The notes beneath the pieces were generated by a model. It ran no database searches and was not told the DNA's origin. It was given only the letters and a program-made list of their open reading frames with translations. A stretch of 64,000 bases of DNA from Sphingomonas sp. (GTDB lineage: Bacteria; Pseudomonadota; Alphaproteobacteria; Sphingomonadales; Sphingomonadaceae): positions 1-64,000 of the forward strand of contig NZ_JAFKMA010000005.1 of the NCBI RefSeq assembly GCF_017304635.1, written 5' to 3'. Position numbers and translations under genes: made by a program. Each line of letters begins with the position of its first letter. Position 1 is the stretch's first letter. Shown one piece after another: positions 24,572 to 32,795 of this stretch.

Positions 24572-25768
24572 ATGAAGCCAGCCAGCACGCACGAAGCCAG
24601 CGCTTCGGCGACTGGCTACCTTTTTCAATGCCGCTACGCCTTGCTCGCCGGTCTTCAGGCTATCGCCAAGTCGCCCCAACTGGAGATTTCGATCGAGAAG
24701 TTCGACGATGTGGGGTTCGAGGTCAACGGTGAGCCGACACAGCTTATCCAGACCAAGCACCATGTGGGCAAGCTGGGCAACCTGACGGATGCCAGCGTCG
24801 ATCTGTGGAAAACGTTGCTCATCTGGACCAAGCGCGTGACGGAAGACGTCGAGGCGCCCTTCAGGATCAAGTTCGTCCTGTTGACGACAGGGTTCGCGCC
24901 AGATGGGTCAGCGGCGGCGCTCTTGCGCATGCGCGAACGGGATGAGTCGGCCGCTGATCAGCTGCTCCTGAAGACCGCTGCTTCATCCAAGAACAAGGAG
25001 AACGCTGCAGCCTATCAAGCCTACTCGGCGCTGCCGGAAGATTTGCGTCAAAGCATGCTGAAGGCGATCCTCGTTCTCGACGGCTCGCCCAACATCGTCG
25101 ACGTCGGGGATGAGATCGCGCGCGAGCTCGTTCACGCCGCGCCGCGCGATCAGGTCGACCATCTGGTAGAGCGCCTTGAAGGATGGTGGTTCGGCGTGGT
25201 GATCAAGGCCCTCTCCGGAGCAGGCCCTTCGGCCATCCCCGTGCTCGCCATTGACCAGCGGGTCGATGAACTTCGGGAGGAGTTCAGGCGAGACGCCCTG
25301 CCGGTCGATTATGCGTCCACCTATCCGTCACCGACGGTCGTCGCCGAACTCGACAAGCGTCCTTTCGTGAAACAGTTGCGAAGGATCGAGGTCGGCCCGC
25401 GGCGCGTGGAGTTCGCGATTCGAGACTATTACCGAGCGTCCGAGCAGCGATCGCGCTGGGCGCGCGAAGAGCTTCTCGTAGGTGGCGAACTCGAGAACTA
25501 TGAGCGGCAGCTCGTGGAAGCGTGGGAGCCGCGCCACGCCGCCTTGGTCGACGAACTCGGCCCGGGTTGCCCGCCCACCGAGAAGGTCGCCGCCGGGCAG
25601 CTGCTTTACAAATGGGTGGAGAACGAGGCCCAGTTTACATTGAGAAGCGTTCGGGACCGGTTCCTGACCCACGGCAGCTATCACATACTGTCGAATCGAT
25701 ACGCAGTCGGGTGGCATCCTGAATATCAGAGCGACCAGGATGACCCTTCCGATGACGGGGTGGGCTAA
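24572..25768 (+). CDS. ABC-3C system effector with N-terminal REase-like nuclease domain
   Basis: The 398-residue protein starts with SASATGYLFQCRYALLAGLQ and then EKFDDVGFEVNG ... LIQTKHH. The D46 and Q60-x-K62 pattern fits the D...QxK active site of DUF4297-type restriction-endonuclease-fold nucleases. A helical C-terminal region (about 225-385) contains the ABC-3C C-terminal signature area (FAIRDYYRASEQRSRW, LLYKWVENEAQFTLRS, HILSNRYAVGWHPEYQ). In ABC three-component systems, predicted by comparative genomics as conflict systems, such proteins are the effectors controlled by the SMC-like ATPase. It is first in a three-gene operon, 3 nt before the next gene. It is full length with no visible lesion. 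Confidence 0.8.
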   Translation: MKPASTHEASASATGYLFQCRYALLAGLQAIAKSPQLEISIEKFDDVGFEVNGEPTQLIQTKHHVGKLGNLTDASVDLWKTLLIWTKRVTEDVEAPFRIKFVLLTTGFAPDGSAAALLRMRERDESAADQLLLKTAASSKNKENAAAYQAYSALPEDLRQSMLKAILVLDGSPNIVDVGDEIARELVHAAPRDQVDHLVERLEGWWFGVVIKALSGAGPSAIPVLAIDQRVDELREEFRRDALPVDYASTYPSPTVVAELDKRPFVKQLRRIEVGPRRVEFAIRDYYRASEQRSRWAREELLVGGELENYERQLVEAWEPRHAALVDELGPGCPPTEKVAAGQLLYKWVENEAQFTLRSVRDRFLTHGSYHILSNRYAVGWHPEYQSDQDDPSDDGVG

Positions 25769-25771
25769 TCC

Positions 25772-26272
25772 ATGCAGCCCTGGTCGAACCGCGTCACCGA
25801 AGAAGCTTATCTGTTCAATCCGGCTTTCTGCGCCACTTTGCTGGCGAAGACGACTGAAGACTATACGAAGAAGGCGGGGCGGCCGTTCCCGTTTGCTCTC
25901 ACCTTCCTTATTCTCCCGATCGTTCTGCACCAGGGCACGCGGCGAGCGTTGCCGAGCTCGACAGTGACCTCGCTTTTGCCTTGGATTCAGGACAACCGTG
26001 AGCAACTTGTCGACTTCGCGAACAGGGTGACGCGCCTGAGCGCGATCACCCGCGAAGCCGTTGTGTTCGGTGCTCAGCACCAGATCTTGGCGCTGGCGGA
26101 CAGCGGCGACCTGAGCGTTGGGGCGAAGCGTCAAACCGCGACCGAGAAGCGGACCGCGCTGTTCACCGCAGAAGCCCGCGAGTGCGTCGACCGGGCAGGT
26201 TTCTTGGGACGATGGTTTGCCGCCGCGGGCACAACCGCAACAATCTACGCCGCGTGGGGGGTGACACCGTGA
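25772..26272 (+). CDS. ABC-3C system middle component
   Basis: The 166-residue helical protein has the middle-component features EEAYLFNPAFCATLLAKTT, FALTFLILPIVLH and an alpha-helical C-terminus with LGRWFAAAGTTATIYAAWGV. The family links the SMC-like ATPase and the effector in ABC-3C systems. It is known only with such partners, which supports the assignment here. ATG 25772 begins 3 nt after the effector stop. The stop codon overlaps the ATPase start (GTGA). No catalytic motif is expected. Confidence 0.78.
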   Translation: MQPWSNRVTEEAYLFNPAFCATLLAKTTEDYTKKAGRPFPFALTFLILPIVLHQGTRRALPSSTVTSLLPWIQDNREQLVDFANRVTRLSAITREAVVFGAQHQILALADSGDLSVGAKRQTATEKRTALFTAEARECVDRAGFLGRWFAAAGTTATIYAAWGVTP

Positions 26273-28206
26273 GTCTGCAAATTGCCAAGCTCATTCTCTA
26301 CAGTCGCCGGGGTGAAGTTCGCGAGGTCGTGTTCAGACCCGGCGAGCTAAATATACTGACCGGCGGCTCAAAAACCGGCAAGTCAGCGATAATCGACATC
26401 ATCGATTACTGTACGGGCCGCAGCGAATGCAACGTCGCGGATGGCGTGATCCGCAAGTATGTCGGCTGGTATGCTTTGCTGTTTCAAATTGGCGACGGAC
26501 AGATCTTCATCGCCCGTCGCAACCCCGATGTCGGCGATCGAACGAACGGCGATATCTACATGGACCGAGGGTCGAGCATCGAGACACCGTCGGAGTCCGC
26601 CCTGTTCAAAAACACGACGGTGGGCGCAGTAGAGAAGTTCCTCGGCGCCGCGATCGGCATCAGCGAGAACGAACATCGACCTCCGACCCCAACCCGCGAC
26701 CCGCTGGAGGCAAACTTCCGGCACGCGCTGTTGCTCTCCTTCCAAGACCAGAACGACATCGACAGCAAACAGCGCCTGTTCCACCGGCAAGGCGAGGACT
26801 TCGTCAGTCAGGCCATCAAAGATACGTTGCCCTATTTCCTTGGGGCCGTGGATGAAGACCGCCTATTCAAGCAATCCCAGCTCGATCAGGCCAAACGCGA
26901 ACTACGTCAGCTAGAACGCCAGCTCCGCGACGCGGACGCCCTTGATAGCAGCACGTACCCGCGTGCGCGCGCCCTTGTCGACGAAGCCAAACAGGTGGGA
27001 CTTATCGACGAGCGGACTGTCGCGCTCACCTACGAGGCGGTCCTTGCGGTTCTTCAGCGCGTGGTGCGTGACACCGGCGTGCGCGACAATTTTATGGTGG
27101 GTGACGGCGAGGACGTGCTGGCTGGCCTACGCGCTGAACGCCAGGGTCTTCGAACCGAACTCGAGAGGGTCAACGCCGAGATTCGATCGACCCGGACGTT
27201 TACGTCGGAGACGAGTGGCTACGAACGTGAAGCAAAAGAGCAGCGAGCTCGCTTGAGCTCCGTCGGCCTGATCAAACATGGCGATCACGATTCCGCTCAT
27301 TGCCCGCTGTGCGAAAGCCAGCTTCCCGTGCCGGCGCCGACCGTGGTGCAGATGCAGCGCTCGCTTCAGGAGCTCAGCGATCAACTCGAGGCGGTTGAGG
27401 CTGAGAACCCGCGGCTTCAGCTCAGATTGGCGTCGCTCAATCGCGAAGAGGCCGACATCGAGCAGCGTCTGCGGGAAAACCAGCAGCAGATTGCGGCGCG
27501 AATGAGGGAGAACGAGATCCTCCGCGTTCAACAGGACAGCTTCATTCTACAGGCGCGAACAACCGGAAAGATCACTCAGTATGTCGAGACCGCCAGCACC
27601 GCCGACACCAGCTCAGGGCTGAAATCGGCCATCGCGGCAAGCCGGATTCGGGTTGCGGCGCTGGAGCGGGAGCTCGACGCCGAAGCGATGAAGGAAAAGC
27701 TTGATGCCTTCTTGAACATTATCGGCCGCTACATGACCCAGTATTCTGACGATCTGGAACTGGAGCACCGAGGTAGCCAGCTAAGGCTCGACATCAGGGC
27801 CCTGACGGTCGTCGCTGATACTCTTGACGGTCCGGTCCCTTTGTTCCGGATGGGAAGCGGCGAGAATTGGGTCGGCTACCACGTCCTGGCACACCTGGCT
27901 CTCCATAAATGGTTTCGTCAAAAGAAGCGTCCCGTGCCGGGGTTCATCATTTTCGACCAGCCATCTCAAGCTCACTATCCACCGGACCGCGATGCGGAAG
28001 GTTCAATCGACGGGCTTTCCGACGAGGACCAGACCGCCGTGCTGCAGCTCTTCAAGCTGGCGGCCGATGCAGCGGCCGAACTCGCGCCGGAGCTGCAGAT
28101 CATCATCATGGATCACGCAGACCTAAAGCCGGAGTGGTTCGCAACGGCGGTGATCGAGCGATGGAGGAAGGGCGAGAAGCTCATTCCCGCGAGCTGGTTA
28201 CAGTGA
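26269..28206 (+). CDS. ABC-3C system SMC-like ATPase (DUF3732)
   Basis: The 645-residue protein has an N-terminal ABC half with Walker A GGSKTGKS (residues 32-39). A long coiled coil (about 230-500) is interrupted by a CPLC zinc-hook-like motif (C345, C348). The C-terminal ABC half has FRMGSGENWVGYHVLAHLAL as signature, FIIFDQPSQ as Walker B and IIIMDHADL as the late His/Asp region. This order is diagnostic of DUF3732. The start is a GTG inside the stop of the middle component. As in Rad50/SMC proteins, the ATPase probably senses DNA structure and gates the effector. It is full length. Confidence 0.85.
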   Translation: MSLQIAKLILYSRRGEVREVVFRPGELNILTGGSKTGKSAIIDIIDYCTGRSECNVADGVIRKYVGWYALLFQIGDGQIFIARRNPDVGDRTNGDIYMDRGSSIETPSESALFKNTTVGAVEKFLGAAIGISENEHRPPTPTRDPLEANFRHALLLSFQDQNDIDSKQRLFHRQGEDFVSQAIKDTLPYFLGAVDEDRLFKQSQLDQAKRELRQLERQLRDADALDSSTYPRARALVDEAKQVGLIDERTVALTYEAVLAVLQRVVRDTGVRDNFMVGDGEDVLAGLRAERQGLRTELERVNAEIRSTRTFTSETSGYEREAKEQRARLSSVGLIKHGDHDSAHCPLCESQLPVPAPTVVQMQRSLQELSDQLEAVEAENPRLQLRLASLNREEADIEQRLRENQQQIAARMRENEILRVQQDSFILQARTTGKITQYVETASTADTSSGLKSAIAASRIRVAALERELDAEAMKEKLDAFLNIIGRYMTQYSDDLELEHRGSQLRLDIRALTVVADTLDGPVPLFRMGSGENWVGYHVLAHLALHKWFRQKKRPVPGFIIFDQPSQAHYPPDRDAEGSIDGLSDEDQTAVLQLFKLAADAAAELAPELQIIIMDHADLKPEWFATAVIERWRKGEKLIPASWLQ

Positions 28207-28356
28207 GTTTGCGGGATCAGCCCGCGCGGGGTCGGCGATGGCCGGCATGTTGCTTCGGCACCGAGGCAGTATCTCATCGTCTGTGCGAAGCGGGTCCACA
28301 GGAGCTTGGACGCTCGAGCGACAGCGGGTGAGCCTAGGGAGCTACAGGTTCTCGGG

Positions 28357-28779
28357 CTAGCGGCCGCCCTGAGGCGCGCCGATCTGCCGCAACAATGTTC
28401 CGATCGATCGTCCGCTGATCTGGCAGACGGCGATGACGCGGTCATAGACCTGCACGCGGCCATTGCGGCCACGCACCGCGGTGCAGAAGGCCCCGCGGCC
28501 GAGAGCGACATCTTCCAGTGCTGCCTTGGCACGCGCTCCGATTGGGGCGTGAAGCTCGGGCGCATCGAAATCCGCCAGGCGGACCTCGATCCAAGTCGTC
28601 GGATCTGGGGAATCGCCGACGCACAGGCCGTCGCCGTCACCCACGTAACGGACCTGGCCCGAAAAGGAGTGACCGGCGCGAGTGGGGACCGGTGCTGTGC
28701 ACGGATCCGCAGCTGCCGGGGTCGCAGCCGCCCCAGCGGCCAAGACGCACGCCACGATCATAAGTACGCGCGAGATCAC
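28357..28779 (-). CDS. Secreted thermonuclease (SNase-like) family protein
   Basis: The 140-residue protein has a signal peptide (MISRVLMIVACVLAAGAAAT, cleavage after AAA about residue 24) and a staphylococcal-nuclease fold: YVGDGDGLCVG, then VRLADFDAPELHAPIGARAK with the catalytic Arg and Asp, and a late CQISGRSIGTLL. Cysteines suggest a periplasmic disulfide. Members of this group accompany integrases and transfer genes in alphaproteobacteria; their role is undetermined. It starts inside the end of the integrase gene (4-nt overlap), so it is expressed with it. Confidence 0.82.
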   Translation of the reverse strand: MISRVLMIVACVLAAGAAATPAAADPCTAPVPTRAGHSFSGQVRYVGDGDGLCVGDSPDPTTWIEVRLADFDAPELHAPIGARAKAALEDVALGRGAFCTAVRGRNGRVQVYDRVIAVCQISGRSIGTLLRQIGAPQGGR

Positions 28780-30029
28780 GCCGCCTGCTTCGCTGGCCGG
28801 CGGACGGGCTTCTTGGCCAGCATGGTGCGGGCGAACTTGTCCCAGCGCGCCATGCCAGCTCGCTTCTCTGGCATGTAGTTCCAGCGGTCGTAGCTCTTGG
28901 AGCTAACGTCCTGCAGCGCATGGTTCTGAATGCGATCGCGGATTTCCTTCGGCACGCCAGCCTTGCCTGACAGCGTCTTCCACGTTCGCCGCAAGTCGCG
29001 ATTGGTCACGACCGGGATGACGCCGCGGTCGCGCTGGCGCCACATAAAGGCATAGAGCGTCCCATGGCTGACGGGCTTCGATGGATCCTTCGCCGAGGGG
29101 AAGAACCACCCATGTTCGTTCGGCTTAATGGAATCGAGAAGCTCCGCCGCCAAGGACGGAACAGGGACCGCATGAGGCTTGCTGTTCTTGGTTTTTGACC
29201 AGTCGAGAATTCGTTCGCGGGAATCCCACTGATCCTTGTGAAGGCGCGCGATTTCCTCGACCCGCTGGCCCGTGAGCATCAGGATCTGAACGGCCCGCAG
29301 ATAGGGCGGGTGCACCGGCACGTCGGGGCATTCGAGCCATCGCCAGAGCTGGACAAACTCATCTTCGTCCAGCCACCGGGACCCGACGACCTTAGGCTCA
29401 GTCGGGATACCTGCCGCCGGATTGTAGACCAGTCGAAATCGGCGCGGCGACGTGTTTCGATAGTCGTGCTCCGATTTCATTCCCCAGCTGTAAGCTGCGC
29501 GGATGTAGCAGCGGACGTGGTCCGCCATGGCAGGGGCCCCACGCTCAAAGATCGGGCGGAGCACCTCCGTCACCTCGTCCGGCTCGATCTCCCGGGCAAG
29601 GCGGTTGCGCCCAAGAGTGTCGGCTACCTTGTTCAGTCCTTTCTCCGTTTCCTTCCAGGACGGCTTACCTGCTTCTTTGAGCGAGGCGACGTAGGCTTCG
29701 AAAAGGTCGGCGACGGTTCCGGGCCGAGCATCGGTGACGATCTTGATGCTCCGACCCTTCTGGATCGCGTCCGCGAAGTCGCGCTTGAAAACCTCTCGGG
29801 CTGCGGCGAGCGACATCGATGGATAGTCGCCGAGTTTCGCCTTGATCCGCTTACCGTCGCGCCATTGCTGGGCCATCCATTCCGCCAGCACCCGCTTAGG
29901 CATCGGCCGCACGACGAGGACCAGGCGGCCCACGCCGCGTCCCTCGCCGTCGGCCAGGGACTTCTGCTTTCCGGTCAGTTCGACGTCCTTGATGCTGCGC
30001 CGGATCGCGCCATCGGTGAGGCTGCCCAT
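28776..30029 (-). CDS. int: Tyrosine recombinase / P4-type integrase of the element
   Basis: The 417-residue protein has an N-terminal DUF4102-type arm-binding domain (AKLGDYPSMSLAAAREV), a core-binding domain (about 105-210) and a catalytic domain. Catalytic Arg is in TGQRVEEIARL, Lys in KTKNSKPHAVPV, the second Arg in TNRDLRRTW, the late His in QNHALQDVSS and the Tyr nucleophile in KSYDRWNY. The usual H of HxLRR is Arg here. The gene is adjacent to and reads away from the radC junction. The start codon is 176 nt from the HNHP codons, and a strong inverted repeat lies in between. It is presumably responsible for insertion into radC. Confidence 0.93.
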   Translation of the reverse strand: MGSLTDGAIRRSIKDVELTGKQKSLADGEGRGVGRLVLVVRPMPKRVLAEWMAQQWRDGKRIKAKLGDYPSMSLAAAREVFKRDFADAIQKGRSIKIVTDARPGTVADLFEAYVASLKEAGKPSWKETEKGLNKVADTLGRNRLAREIEPDEVTEVLRPIFERGAPAMADHVRCYIRAAYSWGMKSEHDYRNTSPRRFRLVYNPAAGIPTEPKVVGSRWLDEDEFVQLWRWLECPDVPVHPPYLRAVQILMLTGQRVEEIARLHKDQWDSRERILDWSKTKNSKPHAVPVPSLAAELLDSIKPNEHGWFFPSAKDPSKPVSHGTLYAFMWRQRDRGVIPVVTNRDLRRTWKTLSGKAGVPKEIRDRIQNHALQDVSSKSYDRWNYMPEKRAGMARWDKFARTMLAKKPVRRPAKQAA

Positions 30030-30043
30030 GCTACGTCTCCCGA

Positions 30044-30116
30044 AAACTGAGGGCGGTAGTCAGTCGGTTATTGGGGTCGGAATGTGCTCCGATCCCCCAA
30101 TTACCGCCCTCAGTTT
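30044..30116. repeat. Nested inverted repeat between int and the radC junction
   Basis: Perfect 15-bp arms AAACTGAGGGCGGTA (30044-30058) and TACCGCCCTCAGTTT (30102-30116) enclose a second imperfect pair, TTGGGGTCGGA (30071-30081) with TCCGATCCCCCAA (30088-30100). It lies in the int promoter region and near the attachment site. It could be arm sites for Int or an excisionase, or a regulatory hairpin. Confidence 0.75.
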
Positions 30117-30160
30117 GCCCCAGTCACCGGAAGCTTTTCAAGCCCAAAAATCGTGGTGTT

Positions 30161-30757
30161 TCAATGTGCTTGGGCGTGATCGAGCGTGATCGATGTGGGT
30201 CTAGTAGGATGGTTGTGAACCAGGATGATCGCGGCGGATTTCAGGTCCATCGCCCGGCGGATAACCTCGCGAACATAGACCGGCGCTTCGTCGATCGATC
30301 CTTCATTCATCAATTCGTCGCGAATCAACATGTTGCGCGTATTGAGATGCAACACGCGAACGCGTTCGTTGCCGTGATGTGCCATGTCGGCGCGCAGATA
30401 GTCGAGCAGCGCCTGCCAGTTGCCGAGCACCGGCTTGGCCATCGCTTCCGCCCGCAACAGCCGCAACGCCGCCGCCTGCGCGATCTTGATCGCGGCGACC
30501 GACGTCTCGCCCATCCCCTTCACGCGGCCGATCGCCTCGGCATCAGCCGTCAGCAGGCCGGCGATCCCGCCGAACTCGGTCAACAATGCCTTCGCCAGCG
30601 GCTTGGTGTCGCGGCGCGGGATGGCGAGCGCGAGCAGATATTCGATCAACTCGTGGTCGAGCAGCCCGTCGGCATCCGTCAGCAGCCGCTGCCGCAGCCG
30701 GGCGCGGTGCCCGTCATTCGGTCCGCCAGTGGGGGAGGGCGCCTCGCTCATCGCCAT
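30161..30757 (-). pseudogene. radC: radC, truncated at its JAMM motif by element insertion
   Basis: The N-terminal HhH region (ELIEYLLALAIPRRDTKPLA, GLLTADAEAIGRVKGMG) and the MPN domain as far as AAIILVHNHP are normal RadC. The frame then changes to TRPTSITLDHAQAH, ending at the stop at 30161-30163. The missing S-x2-D half of the JAMM motif and about 45 C-terminal residues should lie beyond the other end of the element. A metal-dependent hydrolase site cannot be completed, so the protein is probably inactive. ATG 30757 or 30751 is the start; the longer frame to 30799 is not conserved. Confidence 0.88.
30206..30217. other. Probable attachment-site core at the element/chromosome border (radC HNHP codons)
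   Basis: On the minus strand the RadC codons CAC AAC CAT CC(T) are the last conserved bases; sequence to the left no longer matches RadC. An att core of at least part of these bases is expected to be repeated at the far end of the element, outside the window. Confidence 0.6.
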
Positions 30758-30794
30758 GCAGCGTATCGGGCGCGGCGGGGCGGTGCAATCGAGC

Positions 30795-30841
30795 GTCACA
30801 ATGTCACAATGGTTGACTCGCGAGTCCGCCTTTCCTAAACG
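30795..30841 (+). promoter_or_regulatory. Candidate promoter of the F0 ATP synthase operon
   Basis: TTGACT (30813-30818) and TAAACG (30836-30841) are spaced by 17 bp, about 110 nt before the atpI start. A tandem GTCACAAT (30795-30802 and 30803-30810) lies just upstream. The perfect palindrome GACTCGCGAGTC (30815-30826) overlaps the -35 box and spacer and could be an operator. Confidence 0.4.
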
Positions 30842-30950
30842 CGCGATCAGCGAACGGGGGCTGTGGCCAGTCCGTTGCCCACCCGCTCGTTTTTTGCCGT
30901 CGCCCGCTTGGCTGAGCGTGGCGGCGTTTCTTTATCAGGATGTTTCCGCG

Positions 30951-31244
30951 TTGGCAGACGACCGCCGTTCCGATGATCTAGACCGCCGCATCGCTGATGC
31001 GAAGGCCGAGATCGAGCGCCCGATAACTCCTGGTGAGGGCGCGGCCGAAAGCCGTGGTTGGGCGATCGGTATCGAGTTCGTCGGCACCGTGCTGGTCTCG
31101 GCCGCGATCGGCTATTTCATCGATCGCGCCGCCGGCACCGCACCTTGGGTGATGATCGGCCTGCTCGTGCTGGGTTTCATTGCCGGCGTGTATCGTGCAT
31201 CCAAGACCTCGGCGCAGTTCGACGCCGACGGCGCGATCAAGTAA
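30951..31244 (+). CDS. atpI: AtpI/AtpZ-type ATP synthase assembly protein
   Basis: The 97-residue protein has a charged N-terminus (RRSDDLDRRIADAKAEIERP) followed by two membrane helices: AIGIEFVGTVLVSAAIGYFI and PWVMIGLLVLGFIAGVY. The pattern and its place as first gene of atpI-B-E-b'-b are typical of alphaproteobacteria. It helps assemble the c-ring or supports Mg2+/Ca2+ handling. The start is taken as TTG 30951 (AGGA 10 nt upstream), since no ATG lies between the membrane helices and the upstream region. A much longer frame from 30420 runs antisense to radC and is not credible. Confidence 0.82.
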   Translation: MADDRRSDDLDRRIADAKAEIERPITPGEGAAESRGWAIGIEFVGTVLVSAAIGYFIDRAAGTAPWVMIGLLVLGFIAGVYRASKTSAQFDADGAIK

Positions 31245-31257
31245 GAGGACCGACGCC

Positions 31258-32007
31258 ATGGCCGGCCCGATGGAACAGTTCGCGCTCAAGGTGCTCCACC
31301 CGATCAATGCTGGCGGGTACGATCTGTCGTTCACCAACTCGTCGCTGTGGATGGCGGTGGCGCTCGCGGGCGTCGCGATCTTCCTGTTCGTCGGTACCGC
31401 CCGACCGCAACTGGTGCCGGGTCGGTGGCAGGCGGCGGTCGAGTATGTGTACGATTTCGTGCGCAAGATGCTCGATGAGAATGTGGGGCCGGAGGGGCGC
31501 AAGTTCGCGCCTCTGGTCTTCTCGATTTTCATCTTTGTGCTCGCCTGCAACATCCTCGGCCTGATCCCGTGGGTCGGCGCCTTCACCCCGACCAGTCATA
31601 TCGCGGTGACGCTGGGGCTCGCGATCATCGTGTTCGCGATCGTCTGCATCGTCGGTTTTGCGAAGCACGGTCTGCATTTCTTCAGCCTGTTCTGGCCGCA
31701 TGATGCCAACATCTTCTTGGGTGCGTTCGTGTTCGTAATCGAAGTTCTGAGCTTCCTCAGCCGCCCGTTCACGCTCGCCATCCGACTGTTCGCCAACATG
31801 ACCGCGGGGCACGTGCTGCTGAAAGTGTTCGGCACGTTCGTCGTCGCGCTCGGCTCATTCGGCGCGTTGCCGTATGTATTCGGGATCGTGCCGTTGGGCG
31901 TCAACATCGCGCTGTCGGCGCTCGAGGTGCTGATCGCGGTCGTCCAGGCCTATGTTTTCGCACTGCTTGCGTCGCTCTATCTCAACGACGCGATCAATCT
32001 TCACTGA
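31258..32007 (+). CDS. atpB: F0F1 ATP synthase subunit a
   Basis: The 249-residue polytopic subunit has the proton-half-channel helix RPFTLAIRLFANMTAGHVLL with the essential Arg, and the late helix LEVLIAVVQAYVFALLASLY. The N-terminal part PMEQFALKVLHPI is the alphaproteobacterial form. ATG 31258 starts 13 nt after atpI. Its length is normal. It forms the stator side of the proton path in the inner membrane with subunits b, b' and the c-ring encoded just downstream. Confidence 0.97.
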   Translation: MAGPMEQFALKVLHPINAGGYDLSFTNSSLWMAVALAGVAIFLFVGTARPQLVPGRWQAAVEYVYDFVRKMLDENVGPEGRKFAPLVFSIFIFVLACNILGLIPWVGAFTPTSHIAVTLGLAIIVFAIVCIVGFAKHGLHFFSLFWPHDANIFLGAFVFVIEVLSFLSRPFTLAIRLFANMTAGHVLLKVFGTFVVALGSFGALPYVFGIVPLGVNIALSALEVLIAVVQAYVFALLASLYLNDAINLH

Positions 32008-32036
32008 GTAACGGTTCAACTAAGAAGGATTTCGAC

Positions 32037-32264
32037 ATGGACGTGGCAACGGCAGCTAAGATCGGTGCGGGTCTCGCCGCGATGGGCGCGGGCTTCGCGG
32101 CGATCGGCGTGGGCAATATCTTCGGTCAGTATCTGAATGGCGCAGTGCGTAATCCGGAAGCCGACGCGAAGATGGGCGGCCGCCTGATCTTCGGCTTTGC
32201 TGTAACCGAGGCGCTCGGCCTGATCGCAGCGGTCGTCGCGCTGGCGCTGGCCTTCTCGAAGTAA
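32037..32264 (+). CDS. atpE: F0F1 ATP synthase subunit c
   Basis: The 75-residue hairpin protein has two helices: AAKIGAGLAAMGAGFAAIGV and FAVTEALGLIAAVVALALAF. The polar loop RNPEAD and the proton-binding Glu in VTEALGL are present. It forms the c-ring rotor in the membrane. AAGGA precedes the start, and the gene lies between atpB and the b' gene. Nothing is unusual; no Na+-site residues are evident. Confidence 0.97.
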   Translation: MDVATAAKIGAGLAAMGAGFAAIGVGNIFGQYLNGAVRNPEADAKMGGRLIFGFAVTEALGLIAAVVALALAFSK

Positions 32265-32295
32265 GCGCCGTCACCGACGAAAGAAACGGACGGCC

Positions 32296-32784
32296 ATGCC
32301 TCAGTTCGAGTTCTCTTCCGCCATCCTGTGGTCGCAGCTTGTCTGGCTCGCGATCTTCTTCGTGGTCCTGTATTTCGGGATTGTCCGCTTCACGCTGCCC
32401 AAGGTCGGGCGCGTGATGCAGGCGCGCGAGGATCAGGTGTCGGGCGATCTCGCCAATGCGGAATCGGCGAAGGCCGCAGCCGATCGCATGGCCGCCGACT
32501 ATGATGCGGGCGTCGCCGCTGCGCAGGAAACCGCGCGGGCGCGGCTGGTCGAGGCGCGCGCCGCCGCGAGCGCCGCGCTGGAGGCGCAGTTGAAGGCGTC
32601 GCACGACGCGATCGCGACCAAGACTGCGGCGGCGGAAGCTGATCTCGGCAAAGCGCGCGACCGGGCGATGGGCGAGATCGAGGGCGTCGCCGCCACTGCC
32701 GCTGCCGATATCGTCGAGCGACTGACCGGAACGCGTCCGTCAGACACCATCGCCGGTAACGCCGCGCGCTTGGCGATCGGTTAA
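32296..32784 (+). CDS. atpX: F0F1 ATP synthase subunit b'
   Basis: The 162-residue protein has one N-terminal membrane helix (LWSQLVWLAIFFVVLYFGIV) and a long Ala/Glu-rich helix for the peripheral stalk. Duplicated b-type subunits (b' then b) are typical of alphaproteobacteria. The gene after atpE is the b' form. It dimerises with b and holds the F1 head. It ends 11 nt before the next gene. The F1 genes are not in the window, as expected for this group, where F0 and F1 operons are separate. Confidence 0.92.
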   Translation: MPQFEFSSAILWSQLVWLAIFFVVLYFGIVRFTLPKVGRVMQAREDQVSGDLANAESAKAAADRMAADYDAGVAAAQETARARLVEARAAASAALEAQLKASHDAIATKTAAAEADLGKARDRAMGEIEGVAATAAADIVERLTGTRPSDTIAGNAARLAIG

Positions 32785-32795
32785 GGAGCCCCGTA

